Source: Gracilaria domingensis
Lineage: Eukaryota; Rhodophyta; Florideophyceae; Gracilariales; Gracilariaceae
DNA length: 64,000 nucleotides
Direction of reading: 5' to 3'
Assembly (NCBI GenBank): GCA_022539475.1
Contig: VCMS01000114.1
Location: 155,431-219,430 of the forward strand
Positions within the stretch are counted from its first letter, which is position 1. Each line of letters begins with the position of its first letter. The translations under genes were made by a program, and so were the position numbers. The notes beneath the pieces are model-generated. The model did not search any database. It was not told where the DNA came from and worked only from the letters and a program-made list of their open reading frames with translations. This document shows positions 22,015-32,875 of the stretch, in pieces.

Positions 22015-22959
22015 ATGATAGTAATTATGGAGAAACGTAGAAAACGTAGGATGATGATTTCCGCCAGTTTTTGTATGAGCTCATTATTTATCGCTTCTCT
22101 TTTGTTTTCAGGACCTCCGTGGAAGAGAAAGGAACAAAAGCGATTAATCATAGCGCTCTCTGGCCGCTTAGGGAATCAATTGTTTCAAGTTTCGGCATCC
22201 AAATATATTTCCAACCAGTTTAATGTGGATGAAACATATTTCTTACGAAATACATACTCAGATGAAACGGACTTCTCTAGGAATATATTCCGTTCGCTAA
22301 CTCATATTAATAATGTAAAAGAAATATGCGAAGATATCGATATTGTGCAATATAGTCAGAAAAGAATGGATTGTTCAAGAATCTCAATTGAGGGCGCACA
22401 CAAATGTGTAGTACTACATGGCTTATTTCAATGCCCTCATATGGCAAAAGAAGGATTGCCGGTGGTGAGAAAAATTATTGAACGTGAATCGGTCACTTCT
22501 AAAGCAAGGAAAAAATATTTGGAATACACAGAAAATGATCCGAAATCTGTGGTGATTTCTATTCATGTACGAAGAGGTGACTATCTAAAAAAATTTAATA
22601 AAGGGCTTTTAGAGCCCCTATCTTTGGATTACTATCGCCATGCATTAAAGAGAGTGCCAGACGATGGAATTTTTTTAATTTTTTCTGACGACCCGAAATG
22701 GTGCGAAGAAAATGTTTTTCGCGTCTTCTCAGGATATAGGAAGAGAATTATAACAGTAGTGCAAGAAAGAGACCCTGCTGTCGCTCTTCTCATGATGTCT
22801 CTTTCGGACCATTTCATTATCGCAAACAGTACGTTTAGTTGGTGGGCTGCATATCTGGGACAAAATCCAAAAAAGATTGTTATAGCTCCTAAGAACTGGT
22901 TTGGACCGAGAGTGAAGGTTGAGAATCAAATATATCCAAAAGAATGGATAATAGTATGA
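22015..22959 (+). CDS. GT11 alpha-1,2-fucosyltransferase-like protein
   Basis: An intact 314-codon frame. The N-terminus is basic and then hydrophobic (MISASFCMSSLFIASLLFSG, residues about 20-38), fitting a Golgi-type signal anchor. The catalytic domain shows GT11 hallmarks: SGRLGNQLFQ near residue 49, VVISIHVRRGDY near residue 180, FLIFSDDPKWCEEN, and SDHFIIANSTFSWWAAYLG near residue 265, followed by KIVIAPKNWFGP. GT11 enzymes transfer fucose from GDP-fucose to galactose in an alpha-1,2 linkage; the acceptor cannot be told. Its length is normal for the family, and it is the only clearly intact non-transposon gene in the window. Its codons are visibly AT-richer than neighbouring gene remnants, which suggests separate origin or transfer. 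Confidence 0.9.
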   Translation: MIVIMEKRRKRRMMISASFCMSSLFIASLLFSGPPWKRKEQKRLIIALSGRLGNQLFQVSASKYISNQFNVDETYFLRNTYSDETDFSRNIFRSLTHINNVKEICEDIDIVQYSQKRMDCSRISIEGAHKCVVLHGLFQCPHMAKEGLPVVRKIIERESVTSKARKKYLEYTENDPKSVVISIHVRRGDYLKKFNKGLLEPLSLDYYRHALKRVPDDGIFLIFSDDPKWCEENVFRVFSGYRKRIITVVQERDPAVALLMMSLSDHFIIANSTFSWWAAYLGQNPKKIVIAPKNWFGPRVKVENQIYPKEWIIV

Positions 22960-25339
22960 CATTCGTTTCGGGTTTCTAAGAAATGTAAAATGCTAGAGCA
23001 AGCTATAGAGGGATTAGAGTATTGGTGAAACATGTATATCTCTTTTTCATAGGATATTTCGATATCCCCCTATCTCTATCCATTTCCTTATTCTTCTTAT
23101 TTAACAATTTATTGTTATTGAATTAAAAGCAAAACGACAGGTAGGAAAGCAATGGCTCAAAATGTTCCTTCATCTTCCGAAACGAAAAAGTTGCAGATAC
23201 TAGAAGTATTAGAAACTTTTGATAGACGTATTCAAATCAGCTTGTGATTACGCTGTACTCTAATTAAAGTTTATAAGAGAGAAGCAGGAGGTTGATCCCA
23301 AACAGTACAACGGAGATGATTGAACCGAAAAACATAAAAGTACATCTACCTCTCAAAACCATCTACCTTTTTGATTTCGATGATATTACCGATACCACTT
23401 TCATAGTACTTCTCCTTCCGAGGGGAAAGGTATTTTTGGGGCTTAAGGTAAAATCCATTCCAAGCTCTCAGTTTTAGAAATGCGTTTTGGACTTCTTGGA
23501 AGTTTAACAAGCGCCATTGGTAAGAAATATGATACGATATTCATCGCTCCCATTGGTTCCGTCGCACCTGCGGTGCTGTGGAAGTTTAGGTGGTCAAATT
23601 TTCGCTCCAGGACATAATAAGGTAATAGAGAACTGTTAAAGTCAGTCTTGGTCATATTGTGGGACCTATATATGAGTTCTGGGAGAAATAAAAATGCTCC
23701 TTGATCGAAATGAACGCATAAAACATCCGCAAAGAAAATGAATACATAAAAATAGAGTCTTAAAATCTACATTAGTACCTTACTCGTAATATAAGATATA
23801 GCATATGCTTAAGCCCGTTTCAGCGTCGCCAAGTATGTGTTACATGTGAAGCAGACATGGGATTCTATTTATGTGCTTTACTTTGTTAAGACATCTTCAA
23901 AATACCTTTAGTCTTTTTCACAGCATTAATATACCAGGTTTGTTCACGATTGTGCCTCAACCTCGGCTAAAAAACTTAAACATTTTCTCACAGTTCGCAA
24001 AATTTGAGAAGAAGCATTACGTGGAAAACAATTGCGATTCAAATGAATCACAAATAGGGCAAATAGTTTAAGAAAACCATAAAGGTTTTATAATTATATC
24101 GAAATGTAACATATGTCATACGTCATTCTTGGGAAGTGTATTGGTTATATACAAATGGTGAGCAAATATATCAATCTTCCCTTCGAGAATTTTGGAAGCT
24201 ATATATTTCTTTTACTTCACTTTAGAAACTTGATAAAAGTGACGTACAACCCCGGAAGATATAAAGAAGGCTTATTCTCGCTGTGTACGATGTAATATGA
24301 GAAACAATGTGAATATACGTAATGCAAACCGAGTATTTTATTTTTTCTTCCACGTCTCGGGATTCAGGTCAAAGTGGACACATACTTTTCCTCTCTGGTC
24401 TCGAAGCCAAACAGAAATCTGAAGACTGTTCAGTATCGTACTCCAACACAATGAAGGATCTTTCTCCGAAGGCATGATATAAATGGTTTGCTTTTTACAT
24501 TTGATGGCACCCGATCATCATGGAAGCATCTTTATGGGCGTTACTTCTAAACTGCACTTCCATAGCGAATGGTGAGACATCAATGCGGGTTATCTTTTCG
24601 ATGCCGATAAAGAACAGGAACTACTGTCTGCTAGAATCGTTGGAAAAGAAACGCTCTGCAAGTGGGTAATGCGTCGTGTGTCAGCAAGTAGTGATGAAAA
24701 TAATTAACAATGGAAGCACAACATTTAAATCCCACATCGTAATCGCACGCACTAGAAGAACGACACGGGCCTGCATTTGATGTTTATAAGTGTATTTGGA
24801 AAGGTGGGTATTCAAAACTAAAATCTGCCCCGTGCACCATCCTTCCACACCTCGTTTTCAAACACATCATTCTTTAAATCAAGCCGGGAACACCCCGTGT
24901 TCACCCGACACCGAAATGATTCTACAAGGAGAGTAACGATCGCGGTTCCTAAATTCCTGTGGACTTACAAGTGGAAAGCAATCCACGATGTTTGTAAGAA
25001 CCCAAAGTCTGCAAAAATGATTCCGTGAGGGTCGATGTTGTGTAGCCGAATAGAAAAATGTCCATGATCATAATGGAATTTCCGGGAACTAGGAAGAATA
25101 TTTATTGGAATTTTGGGAGCAGCACTTTGAATCTTTGCTAGAGCAGCTTGCCGCCAAAAGCGTAACTACGGTAGCTTGGCAAGCCAACGCCTTGACGACA
25201 AGCAGTCTGCTCTCGACGATTTTTGATCCTTCGCGTTCCACTTTTGTTTTACAATTGGTTTGAGCTCTTTCCTTTTTACCTACCCATCCACACCCAAGGG
25301 ACATGTCGCACTCTCAAGGTGCTCGTGGAGCTCGACTAC
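22960..25339. other. AT-rich stretch with no supported gene
   Basis: Short frames of at most 70 codons occur (for example 23292-23477), plus a small ATG-started frame near 23480 reading MRFGLLGSLTSAIGKKYD, but none has a recognisable domain. No repeats of the families seen elsewhere were found here. Confidence 0.5.
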
Positions 25340-25347
25340 TATATAAG
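25340..25347 (+). promoter_or_regulatory. Candidate TATA box
   Basis: TATATAAG in the context ACTATATAAGCC, about 90 bp upstream of an ATG at 25438. The same TATATAAGCC string occurs at 29552. Good match to a eukaryotic TATA box; function is inferred. Confidence 0.4.
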
Positions 25348-25437
25348 CCAGCGGTGCTTGCAGTGTTAACTGCCGCACTGTTTTTCTCCCAAAACAGTAA
25401 AGAAAGCTCCTAAGAGCTGTGATACACATAGACAATA

Positions 25438-25695
25438 ATGATCCTTATTCCGCACTGTACGCAGGCCAGAACCTGTAGAGTTTACAAACGTTGGGAAAAC
25501 TTGGTTCGCGCGCCAAGTGTTTCTTTCGCCGAGGGAGAGCAACCAAATCTTCGTGAAATGGTTGCGGCGCAGCACCGGGCTGCGGCTGCGCATAAGTTTC
25601 TCTTTGCGCGTCCCATCCCACATGACGAGTTTGCTCTACTTGGCGTTGGTTCTGAAGTTGGAGCTCTGCCGGTAGCTCATGCGTTGCTTCAATAG
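25438..25695 (+). CDS. Small ORF downstream of a TATA-like box
   Basis: An 85-codon frame starting about 90 bp after a TATA-like sequence. Protein-like composition (NLREMVAAQHRAAAAHKFLF, then EFALLGVGSEVGALPV), no known domain. An antisense 85-codon frame overlaps it, so coding status is uncertain. It may be the beginning of a gene truncated by the neighbouring recombinase unit. Confidence 0.3.
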   Translation: MILIPHCTQARTCRVYKRWENLVRAPSVSFAEGEQPNLREMVAAQHRAAAAHKFLFARPIPHDEFALLGVGSEVGALPVAHALLQ

Positions 25696-25740
25696 GGTAT
25701 CGAAAGGGTTAGAAAACTGACATATAAGCTTTTGCGTTCT

Positions 25741-26835
25741 TTATGATGTTCGCATGCTTGTCACGGCTGCTCTGCCATTACTAAGATACCGCTGTAGAGA
25801 AGAAAATGATTTCCATCTGCAAATCATAGGGACCGTTTGCGCCGAAGAACTATCCAGATAGTCCAAGAGTGCTTCTCCGATTCGTGCAGAATGAGATGTG
25901 AAGCGATGAGAGTCTATTCCGAAAAATGTTGCGGCTTCTTCGAACAGACGGTTGTACTGGGGGTAAGACACGTGAAAGAGCCTCTCATTTAGAGATTGAG
26001 AAATGGAATCTACGTAGCTCTAAAGCAGTGAAACAATAGATTCTTCTCGCAAAGCCGTGAATTGCATTGGGCCAGTTTTCGAGCTCTCAATGTTGACCCC
26101 CGTGACATTCTTACCTTTATGGGCTATTCGAACGTCGCTGGGGAAGATCACATTGCGTATTCGTAAAGACAAAACCTCCGAATCTCTCATATACGCGCTC
26201 CATTGCACAACGTTGTGCAGTTACGCGAGCCCAGACAAAACTCGTTAAGGAAAAACTAAAAGGGTTTTCAGTAGACTTGTATACAAGATGACTGGTGTAG
26301 TAAGGTAATATGACCAACGTCATTGAAAAATATGTAAGTTTTTGTTTCACTCACATTTCCATGAGTGTGAGGTTTTGAAAAAATTAAATTCCTCGAAAGT
26401 GCCCTTACATTTTATTGAAAGGCATCAATCTCATTTACCGCTGCATGATGATTCAATGACAATGAGTTTTGATAGGGGAGACACAGTATCCCGTAAACGC
26501 ATGATTGAAGTTCCTCATCAGAGGCAGGGCAGAAACGGGAGGCACCGCATTATTCCATTCCTCAAGTGCCTTGCGAGATAACCCTAGACTGTTTCGGACA
26601 GATGGCCGGGCGCGGCACAGAAATGCGAATGCGTAGCACGCTTGCTGAAGGTGGCTCGCGGATGGGTCTTCGTAAAATGATTCATGAATATAGTCGGCGA
26701 AGCACTCGTCGAGTTCCTCCGATGAAGAAGGAATACGTCTGAGAGAGCGTTTAAATGCAGAGTACGCATTCCGATACAAATCCTCGGTCTTCAAAGATAC
26801 CGTTAACGATACTAAAGGAAAGCGGTTGAGGTAGG
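25741..26835 (-). pseudogene. Tyrosine recombinase (phage-integrase fold), split by a MITE
   Basis: Reading leftward, the core-binding domain comes first (about 26830-26480: TEDLYRNAYSAFKRSLRR, RKALEEWNNAVPP). After a 248-bp MITE the catalytic domain follows: YMRDSEVLSLRI with the first catalytic Arg, an ESSKTGPMQF strand, TSHSARIGEALLDYL with the H-x-x-R pair, and CRWKSFSSLQRYL with the Trp and the probable nucleophilic Tyr. One in-frame TAG lies at about 26023, and a frame change occurs near the MITE. HSxR-type recombinases of this kind are typical of eukaryotic Crypton or DIRS/Ngaro elements; no reverse transcriptase is visible nearby, so a Crypton-like or orphan unit is likelier, as inference. 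Confidence 0.78.
26230..26477 (-). mobile_element. MITE-248, copy 4, inserted in the recombinase (TSD GAG)
   Basis: A 248-bp inverted copy starting CCCAGACAAAACTCGTTAAG and ending with the reverse complement of CCCTATCAAAACTCATTG. GAG repeats lie at 26227-26229 and 26478-26480. It separates the core-binding and catalytic parts of the recombinase. Confidence 0.92.
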
Positions 26836-28200
26836 TTTAGTGAGGAAGCATAAATCTTCCCGTTTGCTTTGGGAGCGCGATCATAACATTTTTGCGAACC
26901 TGGGTAGGGAAGGCGCGCTGCTTGTGAACACCCGATCGCTGCGTGATCGATCTCTTCCATTGCCTTTCGAAAGCGGCGTCTGATTGGGAGACAAGAGAAA
27001 GCGGGGCATCGCATCGCATCCGGACTGACTGGTAACGTGAAGGCTTCAACCCGGATGAAGGACGTGGGTGACTCATGACTGCTCCACCTCTGGCCCTGGT
27101 CGTGACGGTCCTTCGACGGGCGTTGAAATTTGTTGCAACATGGAGAAGGAGTAATTAAAGGTCATGAGCAATACAAAGAGCTGCATAGCGACGACAAGGA
27201 AGACACAAGGAAGGTGATGAAGATCTACCTTTTCGAAAAGGTAGAAAAATGCGATAGCGAAACGACAAGAGGCACGGCAGGGGAGAAAACCACGGCGTTG
27301 AAGCGACGAAGACAGTTCTGCGGACGCTAGCTTTGCTCTTGGGAACTACCACGGCTTGGGTCGTAGGCTAGAGATTTCCAACAAAAAGAAGAGCGTTGAG
27401 ACACCGGCTGTGTGATCACCCCGCGCTGATCTCGCCTATGACCTCCCGTGTCACCCAGGAGTTTTGACTACCGAACATAACTCTTTCCGGAAAAGTGCAA
27501 CCCACGCAGTTCAGATCACACGAGGTTGCAGCGGAAATTACAGAGCTTTAAGTAACGACTAAGCCCCCCAAAGTGCCCAGTCGAGCAATGTCTTCCCAGA
27601 TATGACCTTACGAAATATGGCTGCTTCTTAGCCACGTCATGACATTTGTCGTCAAACATGCGTCCCGCTACCATTGGCTCCAATAAAACAACATACAATT
27701 AGTTCATGTTTTCTACCTTTCTCTGAAGTCTCTTGCTGCTGCGGGTTTCTTCCTTACCACTTCGCATTTCGCTACGTGCTTTGATTTGGAGGCCGTTGAC
27801 CAGCTCAGCACACCAAATTCGGGACCAATTTGTTACAGTATGAGACCCCCTAAGGTACTTTTTGCATATACGCTCAACTTCTTATCGGAGTCATCTTCAA
27901 GAGACTGGATGTACTTCTTCTCATCCTTTCGAATTGAAGCATTACTGGACTTTATAGCGGCGCTCATGAGAGCAGTGACATTTGGCTCTCAGTTGCATCA
28001 TATGTGTTCTTCTAGGGTCATCAATGACAATTGTTTTTGATAAGGTTTCTAGATGTTGTTCCAGCTCACAATTGAGATTCTTGCGCATTGCAGTAGCCGT
28101 GTAATAGGTCTCCCTAGAACAAAGAAAAACAATACTTTCACTATTGGCGCCCTAATGATATCGACTAGTTGCCTACAAAATATGCTGCTTAATTGATACC
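26836..28200. other. Upstream of the recombinase; no supported gene
   Basis: Minus-strand frames at 26837-27076 may be the recombinase N-terminus or its leader, with no recognised domain. Frames at 27130-27330 (rich in Lys and Glu) and 27786-28040 are unassigned. No repeat was recognised. Confidence 0.4.
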
Positions 28201-28204
28201 AACC

Positions 28205-29220
28205 TGCTACGCGTCGTTGCAACTGGCGTACGAGTGGAACACTTATCTCGATTTGTGCGTCCGCTGTTCCCTAGGAGCCTCACTCGAGTACGCCACATGT
28301 CAAAGTTGCGACGGTATCACACGCAAAAGATGGCTACAAATAGCGAACAACATTTTTCGCTAGTAGTGCAGTAACGCAGCTTTCCATGCCGCTACATAAA
28401 TTTTGCCCTTGGAAAAAAAGAAATAATAAATGGCGCATTAGATCATGCAAGAAGTAGTAAATCGTTAATAATTGTAATACATATTTTTATTAAATGCCCT
28501 GGATGCAAAAATATGATGCAACTGGCCTACTACCACCTTTGAATTTTTGACAAATGGCCTTCACATAGAGTACAGCTCTACTAATGAGTGTCGAACAATT
28601 CTAGGCTTTTCTGCCAGTTGTTCGCCATTTTTAGCCCAAAGTACGCCATTTGTTGAATTTAATACAAATGGCGTACAAATTCTGACCTACAGGTGCGCCA
28701 GGTGGGTAGATTTCGTGCAAAATGCTACCACTGGCGTACTCTCGGCTACAAATAGCGATCAAATGGCACACAGGCTCGAAGTTGTACGCCAGGTGTCGAA
28801 AGAATTGAATTTCATCAGAGCTCCACTTGTTACAAATTAAAATTGGTAGTACGTCAGTAGTAATGAATATTTTGTTCTAGGGATGGTGCGTAAAATCCAT
28901 AATAACCACCATCTATGGCTCTTTTAAATGTCATATAGCACAACTTCTACTCTAATTCTACAACTTCTCAAACATGGCGTATGAATAATAGATAATTCCT
29001 GAATGTCTCAAAAGAAGGAGCTATATATTCATACGCCATTTGTGCTCAATTTGTAAAACCTGCTAAGAATGGCGTGCAAATACTCTTACATTATGATACA
29101 AATGGCGTGCAAATGATGGTTTTCATGGATTTCATGCGCTATTGTTGAAAAAAAAAAATTTCGCAATAATCGGCCATTTCATACTTCTTGCGTTACCGAA
29201 TGCGTCATTTATAAACTAAT
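28205..29220. mobile_element. Array of short inverted and direct motifs, probable non-autonomous transposon
   Basis: About 17 copies of a core such as ACAAATGGCGTACAAAT, or its inverse TACGCCATTTGT, are scattered through 1 kb (examples at 28219, 28290, 28642, 28668, 28730, 28784, 28975, 29033, 29072 and 29099). Dense sub-terminal repeats of this kind are typical of CACTA-like or hAT-like elements, where transposase binds them. I could not identify paired terminal repeats or a target duplication, so boundaries are approximate. No coding sequence is present. Confidence 0.6.
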
Positions 29221-29551
29221 TTTTGCTTTGGAGAGCGGTCCACCGTTTGTTTGTAAGTCGGTCCATAATCATCAATGAACTGAATTCTAATGTAATGTTT
29301 GGTTGGAACCTCCTTCATGATCCACCTCGTTGTGATCTCTAGCATTGACTTGTTTCGAGGCTACAGTGAGGATATGTAGAAGAACAAGCCTTCAGAACAA
29401 AGAATATATCTTGAAGAATAGCATAAGCTGCATATGGCCATTTAAAGCTTTGAAAATTGGCGTAGCCGACAAGGATGAGCCTCACAGCGCGATAGTGGTT
29501 TGAGTTACTCGTCTCGAGCGCTTTGGTTGCTCACCACTGTGACGTTTTGAG
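29221..29551. other. Intergenic
   Basis: No gene or repeat recognised; it leads up to a TATA-like box. Confidence 0.4.
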
Positions 29552-29559
29552 TATATAAG
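29552..29559 (+). promoter_or_regulatory. Candidate TATA box
   Basis: TATATAAG followed by CCCACCC, matching the TATATAAGCC string at 25340. The first substantial plus-strand frame downstream begins at 29891, so any transcript would carry a long leader or an intron. Confidence 0.35.
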
Positions 29560-29890
29560 CCCACCCCTCTTGAGTGGACGTCACGCCTGAATACGCTTTC
29601 TGCGCAGACTTGTGTCCAAGATGGGATGAGACACATCTCTTCACCAAGCATTGAAGCCAGAGATCGACATTCGGACGACAAGTACGCAAGATCCTATTCC
29701 TGACCAGTGCTTCTTAAAGCAAGCCTTATAAGCATTTGAGATTTGAACGAAAATTGGGTTTCTAGCTGCGACGGAAAGAGCAGCAGAAACGAGAGAAACC
29801 TACGAGACAAGGAAAGTGCGGTCGAAGGGAGGGCGCTATAAAGCCTGCGGGTAGGAGTGGTGCGCACGCTGTGTCACTCAACGTAAAGTA

Positions 29891-30278
29891 ATGAATGGGA
29901 ACTACTTCTTCGATGATAGATCAACATCATTGCCCATGAGCCCTGCTGTGAATATCTTCAGCGAACGGCGGAAATATCGGTGCCAATCTGCCTTCAAGTC
30001 TCTTTACGCCGAAATCAAGAACTGTCCGCGAGTATTCATCATTTGCGCGTGCTGCTGACAATCAGCGCATTCTTTTGCCGGATTCGTTTCATATAGAAAG
30101 ACCACAGGCAAGCCATTCTGCTATTCTGATTCATCTTCGTCCTTTCTTGGTATTGCACACTGCATCTAAGCTCACTCGGGCCATGTTTGTTAATATGTTC
30201 CAGCGCTCCAGCAGAACGATATATGTTTATAAAGCACAGATGCGCACAAATCACGCTTGGACTTCATTTCCCGGCTAG
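29891..30278 (+). pseudogene. Unrecognised small gene remnant, frameshifted
   Basis: An ATG at 29891 opens a 56-codon frame (NIFSERRKYRCQSAFKSLYA, ending CACC and TGA at 30058). A second frame continues at once to 30278 (LPDSFHIERPQASHSAILIH). The two may be one coding sequence with a frameshift near 30055. No family is recognised. Confidence 0.3.
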
Positions 30279-31910
30279 AAAGCTTCCTTGAAATTTAGAA
30301 ACCTTGGAAAAGTTTTCGAAGAATGCTAGGCAAGTATTAGTCACCGCGACCTAGCCCTACAACAGCTAAAAGACGAAATTCGGTCTATGTCTTCGTTCAT
30401 CACCTGCTCACTGTCGCACAGGTCACATTTTCATCTGCTGGCCGTGGCCGTATGTCATCTAGCCCGTTTATCTCCTACAGATACTCTTTTTCTACGTCCA
30501 CCAAAAGAATCTCATTTGCTTTGATCTTGAAAACAGCTGTAGAGCTGGGGGTTGTCCAATATCTCGCCTTAAGTGCTGAAGTTGGACATATTTGAGTGAT
30601 AATGAAATTTGTAAGAGCTTCTGTGTGTTGAATATCCTTATCATTTCATGGAAAGCAGCTGCTGCTTCGATCGATTCACTCCTTAGTGGCGTGTTGGTTT
30701 GTTCGATTGAAGCGCCGGTCAGCAAAGCTACTTCATAATCTCTGCGTCGTATCTAGAATGCTCCCTCTTCATGACAGCAGTTCTAGGTCCCATTTTAGAA
30801 ATCCGAAAACGACTTGGTGCTCATCATGCGCCCAGGTAGATATTTGGGTGGTGTACGTATGCATGTCTAATTTAGGCTTTAAGGGGACTGCGCTATGACT
30901 GGGCTCGCAAAAAATGTGGTATATAAGTAATACCTTTATATCTATGTCAAGCATATGTCACGTGAGTGCCTAATGCATGTCTGATAACGGCCATTGTAAC
31001 GGAATAAAAAGACGTAATTTTTTGAAATTGCAACTGGGCCTGTTCCCTGCGAATATCGTTCACGAACCAACCCTATGCATAGCGCAGATATGAAAAAACA
31101 GGCGTGACTTCCTGTCATTAGCTTTCTAATCACATTTCTATAAGTAACGATATTTTGGTAGTGTTCCAATATTCTTTCAATGCCAATTTCACGTCAAACT
31201 TTTTGGCTTACCATCTCTCAATAGATATTCAAAATGGCGTTTTAATCAACCAGCAGAGAACCGTAAAATTCTTCTTTTAAGGGTGAATGAAATCTTAATG
31301 ACAGACGCAATCTTGGTTTTTCGGTGGGGCAACGATACGAAATAGATCATAGTTTGGTCCAGAAACAACACGAGGTAAACACTTGAGACCCTTCACGGGA
31401 GACAGAGAGTACATGGACCACCCAAATGATCACCAAGGGCCCGGAGATTCAAAGGACGGATCAAGATAAATATAGCCAAGCCACGCAGTGCGAGTACTAG
31501 TCAATCAAGTCATAGTTCTACAAGCAGCGTGGAGAAAGAAGACAGAGTGAACTCATTGACGCGTAGTGCGATGAGAAGGTACTCTGAAAATACTCTCGAA
31601 CTGCTAATGTAAGCTGCTTACCTGCTCACGAATTTGAGGTTGAATCCACTGCCATCCCGTATGCAATGCAGAAGGTAGCGTCACGAAAACGTTTCATAAG
31701 ATATTTTCGGACTAAAACCACAGTCTTAATGTGCATGAGTAACCATAGGAGCTTATGTAATCGCAGTCCAAAGCCACTTTTCGCTCATAAGTCATAGGTT
31801 GACAGCCATTTCGATTTCGAAAACGCGGCGCAAACAATCATGCACGAAAAAGCTAGATGTACGCCATAGCGACGTTCTGAAGAGGTTTCTAGTTTGAACT
31901 TGTAGCTCTG
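30279..31910. other. No supported gene
   Basis: Only short frames (at most 77 codons) without domains. No copy of the repeat families described elsewhere was noticed. Confidence 0.45.
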
Positions 31911-32369
31911 ATGCAACCTCTGCTCCATAATACGTATGGAAACCAAGAAAAACGTTGCCAATTCGTTACCACCTGCTGCAAGTTGAAGCAAGCTTCAGGT
32001 CCAATTCGCAATGACATACTTTATGCCGTGAGGAAGAATAGTCGTGAATCGAAACCTTGGGCAACTTACAACTACAATCGCCGTAAAAGAAAGAACTGAA
32101 TCCGCACCCAGATCCGCATTCGCAATTGGATAGCTCGCCCATGCACATCCGGTCTGCGTGCGCACTACCAAGATGATACCAACCATGAGAAGTCTGGCAA
32201 GAGTGTCTTGCCCAGCACGAAGTATGACCTTCGAAACAAGGCAGAGCTAATGTCATTGGCTTCGTGTGCGGAAGATGAAATGGTGGAAGAGCTAACAAGT
32301 AGAATGCTTCGAGATGCGCAGGCTTCGTCACGCGACTGCATCTTCTTAAACTTGAATCAAAAGAATTGA
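31911..32369 (+). pseudogene. Open frame with one internal TGA, unrecognised
   Basis: A single frame runs from an ATG at 31911 to a TGA at 32367-32369, interrupted only by TGA at 32097-32099. The second part is protein-like and charged (KYDLRNKAELMSLASCAEDE, then MVEELTSRMLRDAQASSRDC). No domain is recognised. Given the transposase remnant beginning 500 bp downstream on the other strand, it may belong to a mobile element. Confidence 0.35.
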
Positions 32370-32875
32370 GATTGATAGGTGCCTTTTTAGTCTAGACCCA
32401 AGAGAAATATGTGTGCTTCTGTTTTCCAAATATTAAACTTCTTCAATTGGGTTGAGTAGCCGAACCTCTCCCGGAACTTTATGGTCCTAATAGAGAAGAG
32501 CATCTTGTTTGGGAATATTTTTGAGAGTATCAGATGATTACATACTACGTCGGACGTCTTGGAAACACCCAAAGCGCCTGCGCATATATATATATATTTT
32601 TTCTAAACCCTCAGCCGTCACCAACTCTCCTCGAAGAAACATCATATGTACCAGTGCCGTCTCTTCCGTGAGGTCTTTGACAATTGTCTAAGCTCAAGAG
32701 ATACATCTTCTGGGAACCATCTGTTTCCAGGCGAGCCCTGGGAATGCCGAAGATCGTCAATGTAAGTTCTATAGCATGTGGAGGTGGTAGGTCGAGGATA
32801 CTCAGAACTTTTGATTTTCAACTGCATATCGAGCGTATACCTGCCCTTGTCTCCCAGTTGAAATGAACATGTCGC

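Noticed and set aside
28205-29220. CRISPR-like array
   Set aside because: Spacing is irregular, motifs occur in both orientations, and the genome is eukaryotic; sub-terminal transposon repeats explain it better.
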